A stretch of 64,000 bases of DNA from positions 18,705,411 through 18,769,410 of the forward strand of contig NC_067203.1 in assembly GCF_026262505.1 (NCBI RefSeq), written 5' to 3'. This document shows positions 38,734-48,108 of this stretch, piece by piece (the first letter of the stretch is position 1; each line of letters starts with the position of its first letter). The notes beneath the pieces were generated by a model that saw only the letters and a program-made list of their open reading frames with translations, was not told the origin of the DNA and ran no database searches. The translations under genes were made by a program, and so were the position numbers. This DNA is from Trichomonas vaginalis G3. Lineage: Eukaryota; Parabasalia; Trichomonadida; Trichomonadidae.

Positions 38734-39495
38734 TTAATCGAAGTGAGCCTTAAGCTGGTCAATTAATTTTTCTGGGATTGGATAAATAATTCTGCAGTAT
38801 TCTGGAACTTGGCCGAGGATTCCACGAGCCTGGTCAACCTGTGGGTTGTTCAATCCAGCTAACTTGGAGTCAATGAAATGATAAACTTGTTTGTGGTTTG
38901 GATCTGCAAGAATTGCGTAAGCTGTATATCCAATAAAGTAGATAAGGAATGCAATGAAGACAGAGCCATTCCAAGCAAAGAGTGCGTAGAAGAAAAGATA
39001 AACATTCAAGAAAATCTCAAGTCCAGCGCGGAAAACAAGAAGGTACTGGAAACTAAGGATGGAATCGCAGAGTTTTGCAATAGATTCTTTAGCACCACCT
39101 GCACGTGGAGCAACTTCTTGTTTGATAACAACAACAAGGCGGAGAGCTTCGATAATAACGAAAACAGTCCATGTAAATATTGAGGAAATGCTTGGGAAGA
39201 AGAGTGCGAATGCGAAAATGATAATGTGTGTTTCTGGGTGAATAATGATTTTCTTGATCATTGGATCATTGTTAAGTGTGAATGAATCAAGCTTGATGTA
39301 TAATGAAATTCCGTGAAGAGCCATGATAAGGAAATATGTAAACCTTGTGAAAGCTGGATGTGCTTCTTCAAAACACAAATGAATTAAGATGAAAAGGAGA
39401 ATAGCTCCTGGTAAGCCCATCTCTGCATAGTGGAGATATTTCTTAATATCATTTTGTCCGGAAAAACGAACCTGAATTTGTGACTCAGATCCCAT
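38734..39495 (-). CDS. Multi-pass membrane protein, TMEM33/Pom33-like
   Basis: A 253-residue protein with hydrophobic segments at about 28-45, 50-67, 90-125, 150-175 and 180-200, and a polar C-terminus of 50 residues. Size and topology, together with SFQYLLVFRAGLEIFLNVYLF and the loop before ADPNHKQVYHF, resemble the TMEM33/Pom33 family of reticulon-binding ER and nuclear-envelope proteins. No catalytic motif. GC content and codon use are higher than in neighbours, suggesting strong expression. The family call is tentative. Confidence 0.5.
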   Translation of the reverse strand: MGSESQIQVRFSGQNDIKKYLHYAEMGLPGAILLFILIHLCFEEAHPAFTRFTYFLIMALHGISLYIKLDSFTLNNDPMIKKIIIHPETHIIIFAFALFFPSISSIFTWTVFVIIEALRLVVVIKQEVAPRAGGAKESIAKLCDSILSFQYLLVFRAGLEIFLNVYLFFYALFAWNGSVFIAFLIYFIGYTAYAILADPNHKQVYHFIDSKLAGLNNPQVDQARGILGQVPEYCRIIYPIPEKLIDQLKAHFD

Positions 39496-40119
39496 ATTTA
39501 TAAATAAAAAATTTTTTTGCAGTGTAATTTTTAATTTAATTTGACTATCGCAATGTATACTTTTGATTTCTTAAATATCGATTTTTCCAAAAGGTGAAGT
39601 ATTTTGAAAGGAATTCTATGAATACTCTCAAAAAAAGTTTACATGTAAAAAAACCAAATTGGATTTTTCATTTCCTTCTATCGGCACTTCTGTGATCGGA
39701 TCTATTTTATGAAATGATAATGCTAAACTCGAGAGCAATAAGATATTTGAAAATGGCGATCTAAAATGGATTTTTTTGTGATTTCATTAATTCTATGCAT
39801 AAAAGATAAACAAATAATATAAAATTTTATTCTATAGCATTTGTTGCTGTATTGACAAGGAAATCAACAATTTCAAGACTTTCGATCGAAATTCAATTTA
39901 ACAAGAACGGGCATTGGCTTTTCGAGCTGGTTAACATGCCAAATAAACCGGAAGAAACAGTTAGCTAGCATTTATGGGCGAAGTTCTTTTGTAATCCGCT
40001 GATTAATTGAGCTAATCTTTTATTTTTTTAAACTGGAGACCAAAGCATCGGCTATTTAAGTCATATTGAAAAACAGACATAATTTTTATGACAATAAAAA
40101 GAAAAAAATAAAAAATTAA
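39496..40119. other. Spacer, no gene seen
   Basis: 624 bp, A/T-rich, separating two minus-strand genes. No frames, no inverted repeats noticed. Confidence 0.45.
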
Positions 40120-41460
40120 TCACATTCCCCAATGATTTTGAGGCTGACCGAATTGGTTTGGAGACTGCCCATACTGGTTCGGTGATTGGCCGTATTGATT
40201 TGATGGTTGACCCATTTGCATTGGAGATCTTCCCATTTGCATCTGATTTTGCATTTGGTTGGACATTTGGTTCTGCATTTGGTTTGGCATCTGGTTCATC
40301 ATCTGATTTTGCATCTGGTTTTGCATTTGGTTTGGTATTGGATTTGACATTTGGTTTGGCATCTGATTTGGCATCATATTAGGCATATTATGCATCTGGT
40401 TCATCATTTGGTTCTGATTAGGCATCTGCGGAGGCATATGGTTCATTTGATTTTGTTGCATCTGATTTTGCATTTGATTTTGGTTCTGCATCTGGTTCTG
40501 AGGTTGCTGAGGTGGTTGGTGTTGAGCGCGTTGTTGCTGTTGTCGTCCTTCTTTCCTTGTTGATAAGATTTGGATAATAACATTGTTTGCAATGTTGCTT
40601 CTTTCAAAAGAAAGGACGCATTGTATATCATTAACGGTGATTTCCCTTGGGAATGTGTTGAATTGTAAGAGTTCCTGCTTTGGAGTGCTAATTTGAGTGT
40701 TGCTTCCTCTTTTTTCACGAATTTTGTTGTCATTTGTATTTTTAATATCGATGAAGTCCTTTGTCGTATACTTTATGGAGTCTTCTTGAATGTAGAGGTC
40801 CTTGAATTTATTTTGTCGGTCAATATATCTTTCTAAAACTAAAGAAATGAATTCTCTTAATGAAAACGCATATGAAGAATCACCAATAGGTTGGTTGATG
40901 CTTTTCATAAAGTTTTGTTCCATAAACCCGTTTGGATTAAGTTCTATATTATAATAATGGAAATAATGGTTAGGAGAACACGAAACAGGATAGTTTGGAG
41001 ATGCAGCTCCACCTGGAGGTGGTTGGACCATTTTCATTGCTCTTATGCAGCATAGTTTGTAAGCTTCAACAACAATTCGAGTTAATTCTTTACTGAGCTT
41101 CTTAAGAAGGAGATCTAAGCATTTTTCGTCAATGTTGATACGGTTTTTCGCGAAAAATTGTTCCCTTATAAAATTTCTATAAGCATTTGCAAAAAGATTT
41201 TCGATTTTATTTATTTGTTCAGGTTTAAGGGCCGTTGGCCTATCATTTACGTAATAGTCGAACTTTGTGTTAAGCATTGCCTGTTGATTTATTTCAAATG
41301 CTTGCTTTCCCTCGTTGATTTTTTGAATAAGATTTTTAATATGCGGTGTATTGTCCATATGATCAAACAAATCCCATGAGCGTCGTTGCTGTTGTTGTTT
41401 CTGCTGCTGTTGCTGCTGCATCATCTGCTGTTGCTGTTGTTGTTGCTGTGGGTTCATCAT
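40120..41460 (-). CDS. Q/N/M-rich protein with TAF4-like core
   Basis: A 446-residue protein. It starts with a polyglutamine/Met tract (residues 4-25) and ends with about 135 residues of NQM/NQ repeats, a prion-like low-complexity tail. The folded core lies between: a helical region (about 75-140) and, near 285-312, REITVNDIQCVLSFERSNIANNVIIQIL, which resembles the end of TAF4 (a basic turn, DLIFCLE-type helix and a final helix). TAF4 with TAF12 forms a histone-fold pair in TFIID. If correct this would be a TFIID subunit in an organism with an unusual core promoter. The resemblance is short and low-scoring by eye. Confidence 0.4.
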   Translation of the reverse strand: MMNPQQQQQQQQMMQQQQQQKQQQQRRSWDLFDHMDNTPHIKNLIQKINEGKQAFEINQQAMLNTKFDYYVNDRPTALKPEQINKIENLFANAYRNFIREQFFAKNRINIDEKCLDLLLKKLSKELTRIVVEAYKLCCIRAMKMVQPPPGGAASPNYPVSCSPNHYFHYYNIELNPNGFMEQNFMKSINQPIGDSSYAFSLREFISLVLERYIDRQNKFKDLYIQEDSIKYTTKDFIDIKNTNDNKIREKRGSNTQISTPKQELLQFNTFPREITVNDIQCVLSFERSNIANNVIIQILSTRKEGRQQQQRAQHQPPQQPQNQMQNQNQMQNQMQQNQMNHMPPQMPNQNQMMNQMHNMPNMMPNQMPNQMSNPIPNQMQNQMQNQMMNQMPNQMQNQMSNQMQNQMQMGRSPMQMGQPSNQYGQSPNQYGQSPNQFGQPQNHWGM

Positions 41461-41494
41461 TTTTTTTTTAAGATTCCAATTGCCACTTTAATTG

Positions 41495-41512
41495 TCACTT
41501 TTTGGAAATTCA
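41495..41512 (+). promoter_or_regulatory. Inr element in the 52-bp divergent promoter
   Basis: TCACTTTTTGG lies 16 bases (A of TCA) before the ATG at 41513. Only 52 bases separate this ATG from the start of the divergent Q-rich gene, so both genes are driven from this short region. Confidence 0.65.
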
Positions 41513-42967
41513 ATGAGTTCCAAAGAATCTTCATCAAATATCAAAGTTTTCAGGAAATATTCAAACAAAAACTTCGCGGAAGGACTTGAAAAGGCCCATG
41601 AAACAATCCGTGAAAAGGACGCGCTTGAATTTTTTAAAACTGTTTTAGGAAATTTTTCTCGTGAAGATTTACCGTTTGAATATGGAAATATGATTATGAA
41701 ATCGATTGCAAAAGTGATACAGGTCGATGAAAACGCATCAGTTTTCATTAAAAACCATATAGCGACATTACTCCCAATAACGAACAACCAATATAATGAA
41801 GGCTTGTTTAATTTATACTACATCTTATTTACAAAGTATGCAGTTCAATTGGATGACTGTATTGTTGCTATTTTGAAAACTTTGATAAATGCAAATCCTA
41901 AAAAAGTCCTTACATTGATTGCATTGTATTCACAACAATTTGACGAGATAGATAACCCGTGGTCCGTTGTAGATTTGCTTATACAAGAAGGAAATCTCTT
42001 CAAAGGAGCGGATTTAGCTCCAGATTACGTTTCATTGCTTGCCTACTTGAACAAGAAGTTCCCAGAATACAGAAGTGGAAGAGCTCAGCATTGCTGGAAC
42101 CAGATAACTTCAATGCTAAATCTAACAGACAAATCTTCAATAAAATGTTGTTATGGAGCTCTTTGTTCAATTTCAGAGAAATACACAGATGGTCCACTAC
42201 AACTAGAAATCATCTCTTTACATCTAAAAGACCCAGAACTTCAAGATTCCGTACTTGCGTTTTTAAATGTCGCAAACTTCGGTTCTAAAGATCTTTCGAA
42301 CGAAAAACTCATATCTACGCTTATTAGACTATCCGAAAAAACCGTCAAAGCTACATTAGTTCTCATGAAATTTGCAGTTGATCTTTCATCTGCGAAAACT
42401 ATCATGTCTGACTCGAACTGGATACTAAAGAAGCTTCCAACCATTACAGATACGCTCAGATTGTTCCTTGTTATACTCAGACATAAGGAATTAAGGGAAG
42501 AAATCGTAAGTAATCCTGATTTTGTCAATTTCTTGATTTCCATCATCAAAGAGAAGCCAGGAACAGTTCCTATTGTATGTACAATACTCAGACGTGTTCC
42601 TCTTTCGAAAGAACTCGTTCAAAATTTGAGTAAATCCGGATTCTTGAAATTATACTACGAATCGGAAGATATTGATGATGACGGACTTACTCCTCACTCT
42701 AAACTTCTCCTTACAGACACAATCTGCAGAGTTTCTTATGTCAGAGATTATTTGATTATGTGTGACCGAATTGCGAAGATAATTATCAACAAAGAGGAGT
42801 TTGCTGATGCTGCTGCACTCGTAGCCATAAGATTGTGCAAATACAGTCGATGCAAAGCGAGAATGAAAGAGTTAAAACTCGAAGAATATTTCAAACAAAA
42901 CAGAAACGAAGCAAAACTTCAATCAGTCGCACGTAAGTTCTTGCGTGCAATGAGCGAAACTGATTAA
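41513..42967 (+). CDS. Arm-like helical-repeat protein
   Basis: A 484-residue protein from the ATG after the Inr; the frame opens slightly upstream at a TTG that forms part of the Inr itself. It is all-helical, with Leu-rich repeats of about 40 residues from residue 30 to 470. The style is that of the long C-terminal halves of trichomonad TKL kinases such as 56533-59790, but no kinase domain is present. An adaptor or scaffold role is likely. No further motif recognised. Confidence 0.75.
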   Translation: MSSKESSSNIKVFRKYSNKNFAEGLEKAHETIREKDALEFFKTVLGNFSREDLPFEYGNMIMKSIAKVIQVDENASVFIKNHIATLLPITNNQYNEGLFNLYYILFTKYAVQLDDCIVAILKTLINANPKKVLTLIALYSQQFDEIDNPWSVVDLLIQEGNLFKGADLAPDYVSLLAYLNKKFPEYRSGRAQHCWNQITSMLNLTDKSSIKCCYGALCSISEKYTDGPLQLEIISLHLKDPELQDSVLAFLNVANFGSKDLSNEKLISTLIRLSEKTVKATLVLMKFAVDLSSAKTIMSDSNWILKKLPTITDTLRLFLVILRHKELREEIVSNPDFVNFLISIIKEKPGTVPIVCTILRRVPLSKELVQNLSKSGFLKLYYESEDIDDDGLTPHSKLLLTDTICRVSYVRDYLIMCDRIAKIIINKEEFADAAALVAIRLCKYSRCKARMKELKLEEYFKQNRNEAKLQSVARKFLRAMSETD

Positions 42968-43719
42968 CTTATCAAATGTTGTATTATATTTTTTTCTTTT
43001 TGTCTCATATTAAAATAATATGTTTTGATTTTTTTTTAGAAAAAAAAATGGAATTTCTAAAAGTATTGAATATGATGTTTGGACTTTGTGCTGTAATACT
43101 ATCATTAACACTTCAAATAGAACACCACCAAATTATTCTAGCATATTGATCAAGAATTTCCAAGAGCTTTATTGAGCAATAAGTATGTTTAGATGCGAAA
43201 TTTTAGCGATTCTAAACAAATTGAATGAAGCATAAATGTATGGCATGATTTTTGAATAAATTAGAACATTATAATGAACTAATAGACAATCAAATTGCAC
43301 ATGATTTTGCTTGCAATAGGTAGGCAATTTTAGATATCAATGGATTAAGCTTTGATAAGTTATTATTATAACGTCCATAGACATTAATTAAATTTTTGCT
43401 AAATCAGAATACAACAAACCAAATATATCTAATCATGGTTTTTACATTAGCTTGCTGCTTTCTGATTTATTCGAACCCATCTAGAATAATTAGCTGAATT
43501 CCCTGAATAATAAACTTTAAATCATTCATAAATCAGTTAAAAAATAATGATAAATTTATTTGCTATATCTATTATCATATCATATTGAAATGCTCTTTTT
43601 CTAATGGAATCTCCCTTCAAGATCAAACTTATTAATCCATTATCAGTAGAGGCGATCAATATATAAGAAATAAAAGAATAAATTAAGTTTATAAATATCA
43701 TAACAAATTAATATAAAAT
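42968..43719. other. Convergent spacer, no gene seen
   Basis: 752 bp of A/T-rich sequence between convergent genes, with no frame or repeat that I can support. Confidence 0.45.
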
Positions 43720-44952
43720 TTAGAAAATGTCATCTGCATCGTTACCTAATTTTCGCCTTATAATAGTCAATTGTTCCTTTACGAGATATTCTTCGATTGT
43801 CATAAGAATATCAGAACTTCTCAAGCCCTGGAATGTTGGAAAACCAACTAACAATTCAACAGAATTCACTCCAAAACTATGAGAAATTTGCGAATGGAAA
43901 CAATGAGAAACATCAGACAAAATCAACATCGTTGTTCCAGGAATCATCCATATTTCATTCCCATTTGTGCCATTTATTGATGTAATAACAATTCTAGCAT
44001 CTGACCAGAACTTCAAACGATCTGAAACTGATTCATATTTAGTTGGAGGAATCATAAAAGTGACATCAGAAAAATATTGGTCCAATTCGGATTTGATGCG
44101 GAATAAGTCATTGCGCTCTGAATCAGTAGTTGCTAATACGACAGAGCGAGGGTTCTTTCCTTGGACAGGATAATGGGAAAGTAATCCCGTCTTAAATTTC
44201 GATAAAGCAGTAAATGAAATCTGATGACAAAATGGACCGCTTAGAATGATCAATTCTTTGGCACAAATACCTCTTGGAAGCATGTACTGTGTATCTTTGT
44301 AACCAAAAATCTTTGCAAACCCGATTTCGTCCTTTTTCCAAAAAGTTGTGATTAATAAAACCGAATCACTTCTTTCTTCAGAAGGAATTAAGGATATAAG
44401 TGGTATTTCGTATAGTAAACGATCTGACATGGAGCTATATGTGTTGTGTGAGATGAATACAGCTTTTTCAACTGAAACTTGTGGAAGATCACTTAATCCT
44501 GATGTATCGGCGTTTGATTGACAAGTATTTTCTATACTAAACGTAAATGTTTTGTTTTCGATGTTTGAATTAGGAAATACGCATACATTTTGCAATTTTG
44601 TATAAAATATTGTTTCATTTGCATCAATATTTACCTTTAAATCGCGTTTTATTGTTCCTTGTTCTGTGAATGTTCCATTATTAAGTAAGTTATTACTAGA
44701 GTCGATTTGTTTCCATTGAATTTCGTATTTTTCTTCTACAGGGGGTGGAATTTCAATATTTTCTTGGACAGGTATCTTAGTTTTGTTCTCTTTCTTTACT
44801 TCTATTATAGGTCCTGATGCACTTCGCCCTTTCGTTAAAAATCTGATTTGAAAAACCATAAAAACTAGAACAGAGCAAAGAACAAACGAATATATTATAT
44901 TTTTGCGATGAATTCTTCTATGTCTGTGGCCTGGGATCGGAAGCGCTGTCAT
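43720..44952 (-). CDS. Type II membrane glycosyltransferase, GT61/DUF563-like
   Basis: A 410-residue protein. A short basic N-terminus (HRHRRIHRKN) precedes one membrane segment at about 19-38, then a Pro/Lys stem and a lumenal domain with sequons (NKTF, NGTF, NETI), which is Golgi type II topology. Residues about 300-380 have the GT61 outline: FWSDARIVITSINGTNGNEIWMIPGTTMLIL, i.e. a strand, a Gly-x-x-x-N turn and a P-G-T strand as in EOGT/xylosyltransferase relatives. The usual His before the Gly turn is replaced by Asn, so activity is uncertain. The start is fixed by a TCATTTCTTAG Inr abutting the ATG. Confidence 0.7.
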   Translation of the reverse strand: MTALPIPGHRHRRIHRKNIIYSFVLCSVLVFMVFQIRFLTKGRSASGPIIEVKKENKTKIPVQENIEIPPPVEEKYEIQWKQIDSSNNLLNNGTFTEQGTIKRDLKVNIDANETIFYTKLQNVCVFPNSNIENKTFTFSIENTCQSNADTSGLSDLPQVSVEKAVFISHNTYSSMSDRLLYEIPLISLIPSEERSDSVLLITTFWKKDEIGFAKIFGYKDTQYMLPRGICAKELIILSGPFCHQISFTALSKFKTGLLSHYPVQGKNPRSVVLATTDSERNDLFRIKSELDQYFSDVTFMIPPTKYESVSDRLKFWSDARIVITSINGTNGNEIWMIPGTTMLILSDVSHCFHSQISHSFGVNSVELLVGFPTFQGLRSSDILMTIEEYLVKEQLTIIRRKLGNDADDIF

Positions 44953-44963
44953 CTAAGAAATGA
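44953..44963 (-). promoter_or_regulatory. Inr element of the glycosyltransferase gene
   Basis: Minus strand TCATTTCTTAG directly before the ATG, leader about 9 bases, the same spacing as at 19173-19183. Confidence 0.7.
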
Positions 44964-45217
44964 AATCTGTTTGAGTTTTTAAAATTTTATTTGTTTAACA
45001 AATGAATTTTTCTTCTTAGGGAATGAATTAGCCTTTTACATTGCAATTGGCTATTTATGGAATTTGATTTTTATTTATTTTGCCGTCAATATATTGAAAA
45101 TAATTCAAATTTTGAAAAAAGACGGAATTATTTTAAAACTCTAAAATATACTTAAAGAAATTTTATTAATTCTATATTTATGAAAAACATAAAAACAGTC
45201 TTATAGTGATATTAAAA

Positions 45218-46321
45218 TCATTCTTTTGCTCCACTAGCTATTAATAATCTTCTAATTTCTTCCATCCAGGATATTTTGAGAGGCGTTCTTCCTTTGATAT
45301 CCTTGATGTTTATATCAATAGTAGGAAGGGAAAGTAGATATTGTACAATTTGAAGTCGATTTGAATAACATGCTTCATGCAATGTTGTCAAACCAAATCT
45401 ATCGGGTGTATTTACGTCAATTATGTTTGCGAAGTATTTTACAGCTTCCAGATTTCCTTCCTTGGCAAAGAAATATAAAACTGTATTTCCATTTCGACTC
45501 TTTTTGTTGAAATCAGCACCGCATTCAACAAGTATTTTGCAAAGTTCGAAGTTGTTTGAATACGAAGCTTTGATCATGCATGTTGAACCATAGCCATCAC
45601 GAACATCAACATAACCGTTTTTAACAGCGTATTTCAGTGCGGCGACATCATTTTCTTTGGCACTTTTATCTAAAATATCGTAAATATTTTGGAAGTCGGC
45701 ACCAATTTTTTGAAGATTCTTAAGTGCGTCAATATTTGGGCTTGGTATGCGTGATTTATCAGGTTCATCATCAACTTCTCCACTTAAATAAGATTGAGTG
45801 GTCATTAATGGTGATATTTTGAGCGATGATGAAGAATTGTTTGGAGAAATTCCAGGTGATGGAACATGATAAAGGCTATCAAAAGTTGAATATGATCCAA
45901 CACTCTTAAAGTTACCGGATTGAACTTCCAGTTGTTGTATCCTCTCATCTTTAAATTGAAGCTGATTTTCTAATAAAAGAATCTTCTTATTCATATCTTC
46001 AAACGCTTCAGAAATTGTTTTTACGATTGGGGCTTTAAGAGAAAGATACATACTGTGAAGGAAGTTGAGTGTTGATTCAGTGTCCGGTCCAAAATTGACT
46101 TTAATTGCCATGAAAATACGGAAGATTTCGCTCGCATCGTATCTGAAGTTGCATTCATCAAAAATGTATGACGCTTGATCAGTTGTAATGGATCTTAATG
46201 AAATAATTTTGCATATTTGAGGGAGAGAGAATTTCTTTATCAGTGATTTGTTGTCAATATAGCGTTGCAGATTTAATGCAATTTCATTCATGTCCATATC
46301 GAAGTCGGTAACGCAAGTCAT
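45218..46321 (-). CDS. Ankyrin-repeat protein with coiled coil
   Basis: A 367-residue protein. Residues 1-105 are helical and resemble the N-terminal regions of trichomonad ankyrin proteins; 105-130 are a short coiled coil (EDMNKKILLLENQLQFKDER); 135-200 are a Ser/Pro-rich linker; 210-365 contain about five ankyrin units (e.g. GYGSTCMIKASYSNNFELCKILVECGADFNKK, DRFGLTTLHEACYSNRLQIVQYLL). Ankyrins bind partner proteins. Unlike the 48109 gene its units are diverged from each other, so this is an old, single-function gene. Confidence 0.85.
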   Translation of the reverse strand: MTCVTDFDMDMNEIALNLQRYIDNKSLIKKFSLPQICKIISLRSITTDQASYIFDECNFRYDASEIFRIFMAIKVNFGPDTESTLNFLHSMYLSLKAPIVKTISEAFEDMNKKILLLENQLQFKDERIQQLEVQSGNFKSVGSYSTFDSLYHVPSPGISPNNSSSSLKISPLMTTQSYLSGEVDDEPDKSRIPSPNIDALKNLQKIGADFQNIYDILDKSAKENDVAALKYAVKNGYVDVRDGYGSTCMIKASYSNNFELCKILVECGADFNKKSRNGNTVLYFFAKEGNLEAVKYFANIIDVNTPDRFGLTTLHEACYSNRLQIVQYLLSLPTIDINIKDIKGRTPLKISWMEEIRRLLIASGAKE

Positions 46322-48108
46322 CGTTCTGGAATAAATAATCGTTAAAAAAGTAGATTTTATTAAAAAGTTTTTGAATTTACATGTCTTTTATGAAACAAAT
46401 ATGTTCACAATCAATTTCGGTTTAATAAAAAAAATTAAGATATTTACATCAAAATATCAAAACATCATTTTTATTTAATTTTGCACAATGTTCTTTTTCT
46501 ATCAAGATAATATAAAATCGTAATTTCAAAATTGAATGATTTTATACGTTATTTTTCCTATTGGTTTGAATTTTCGATAACAAAATTTTATCTTAAAGAT
46601 GAATATATTGAATGAATATTCGGAATTAAAATGAACGATCAATTAAAAAAAACGAAATTTCAATTAAGCCGGAAAATTGTATTCAATTTCATTTTTTGAT
46701 AAATCAAAAAATTGTACAAAAAATATTGATCACAAAAAAAATATGAGGTTCTATCTAGAATTAGACCAGATTGTATATTCATGTAATATAAGGTAAAAAA
46801 ATTTATGATAAAGGTAACTAAACTCCTTTCGCCGATCCGATTTGCTCCATATTTAAAATATAGCTTGCATATGTAGAAGAAAAGCTAATTTTGAAGTACG
46901 CCCCAAATCCATCAACAGGATTTCGAGCTACTAAAAAGGTACTTTTAAATGTGATTTTTTTTATAAAAAATTAAATTTATTTTAAGATCAGACTAAAAAC
47001 TAATTTTATGGAAAATCTATATCGACAAATTTATTACTTATTGGGTATATAGATTTTTTGATTATGGCGATTATGTCTGATATGCTTCCAATAAGCCAAA
47101 ACACATTTCATACTGATTTCTATAAAAGGTATCTTTATTATAGAAGTGTAAGCTATATCTGTTTGTTTTTTTATTATAACAAATTCAAAATTCTCTTATA
47201 AGGACTAGATGAAATCTGTATTATTAAATCATTAGCTAAATGAAGGTTCAAATAGAAAGTAAATATCAATTTATATGATACTGAAACCAAATAGTTCTTT
47301 TAATAAAAGATAACACGCTGAAAATTATTGAGTATTTGCAAATCTCAAAAATCTATTGGTGAATTTGGCTCAACTTTTAAAATTATAACATCCATATCAA
47401 ATCATAAAAGCAGACAAAAATTAAAGCCAAACCTATCGGCCATTTTTTTTTGATATTTTGATTTTTGAGGTATACTTTTAAAAGTGGATTTAAAGCACTT
47501 ATGAAAAAAAATTAACTTCTGTCGTTATGATTATTGATTTAGACAATAATGATTTTAATCTTTGATTATCAAAACACTAAAGTCACTAAAGGGGTTAGTT
47601 CATTTGATCCTATAAGACTAAAAATAATTAGGAAATTACCAAGGGATATATCAAAGCCGAATATGTAACAAAACAAGAAAATCAACAAAAATGTAGGTCC
47701 ATCACAGCCATAATAATATGAGAAAAGTTCTTAAATTTTATAATATAGTCAAAATCTTTGATTTATCCATTTTACTGTTTACATCTTTCATCTAATATGT
47801 TTTCCTTACTGTACCTATCGGCGTTTTGCGACAAAAAAGTGATGATAATCAATGTGTACTTTTAAATAGTTCTTAGTCTCTTTTATGATTTGTTATTCTA
47901 AATTGAATTGAAATGTTCCTGGATGAATTCCTTATTGTCCGCGCCTTTACCGCTGTTACTGCATCATTTCAATTCTATGAACGAAATCCAAATTCATAAT
48001 TTATCACCTAAATCATTGTTTTCTGTTTGTTTTTTATAGTATTTTTCTCTTAATGAATTTAAATATATTCTGTTATGTAAATTTCAAATTTGACGCTTAA
48101 ATTTTTGA
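46322..48108. other. Long spacer, no gene seen
   Basis: 1.8 kb of A/T-rich sequence with no frame over 60 codons and no inverted terminal repeats noticed. Short higher-GC islets (near 46825, 47440 and 47940) could be relics but translate to nothing recognisable. Confidence 0.5.

Noticed and set aside
40158-40733. Plus-strand Phe/Ala/His-rich frames and one minus-strand frame
   Set aside because: Products of the low-complexity NQM codons of the Q-rich gene read in other frames.
46322-48108. A hidden transposon in the long spacer
   Set aside because: I looked for inverted ends with flanking duplications and found none.
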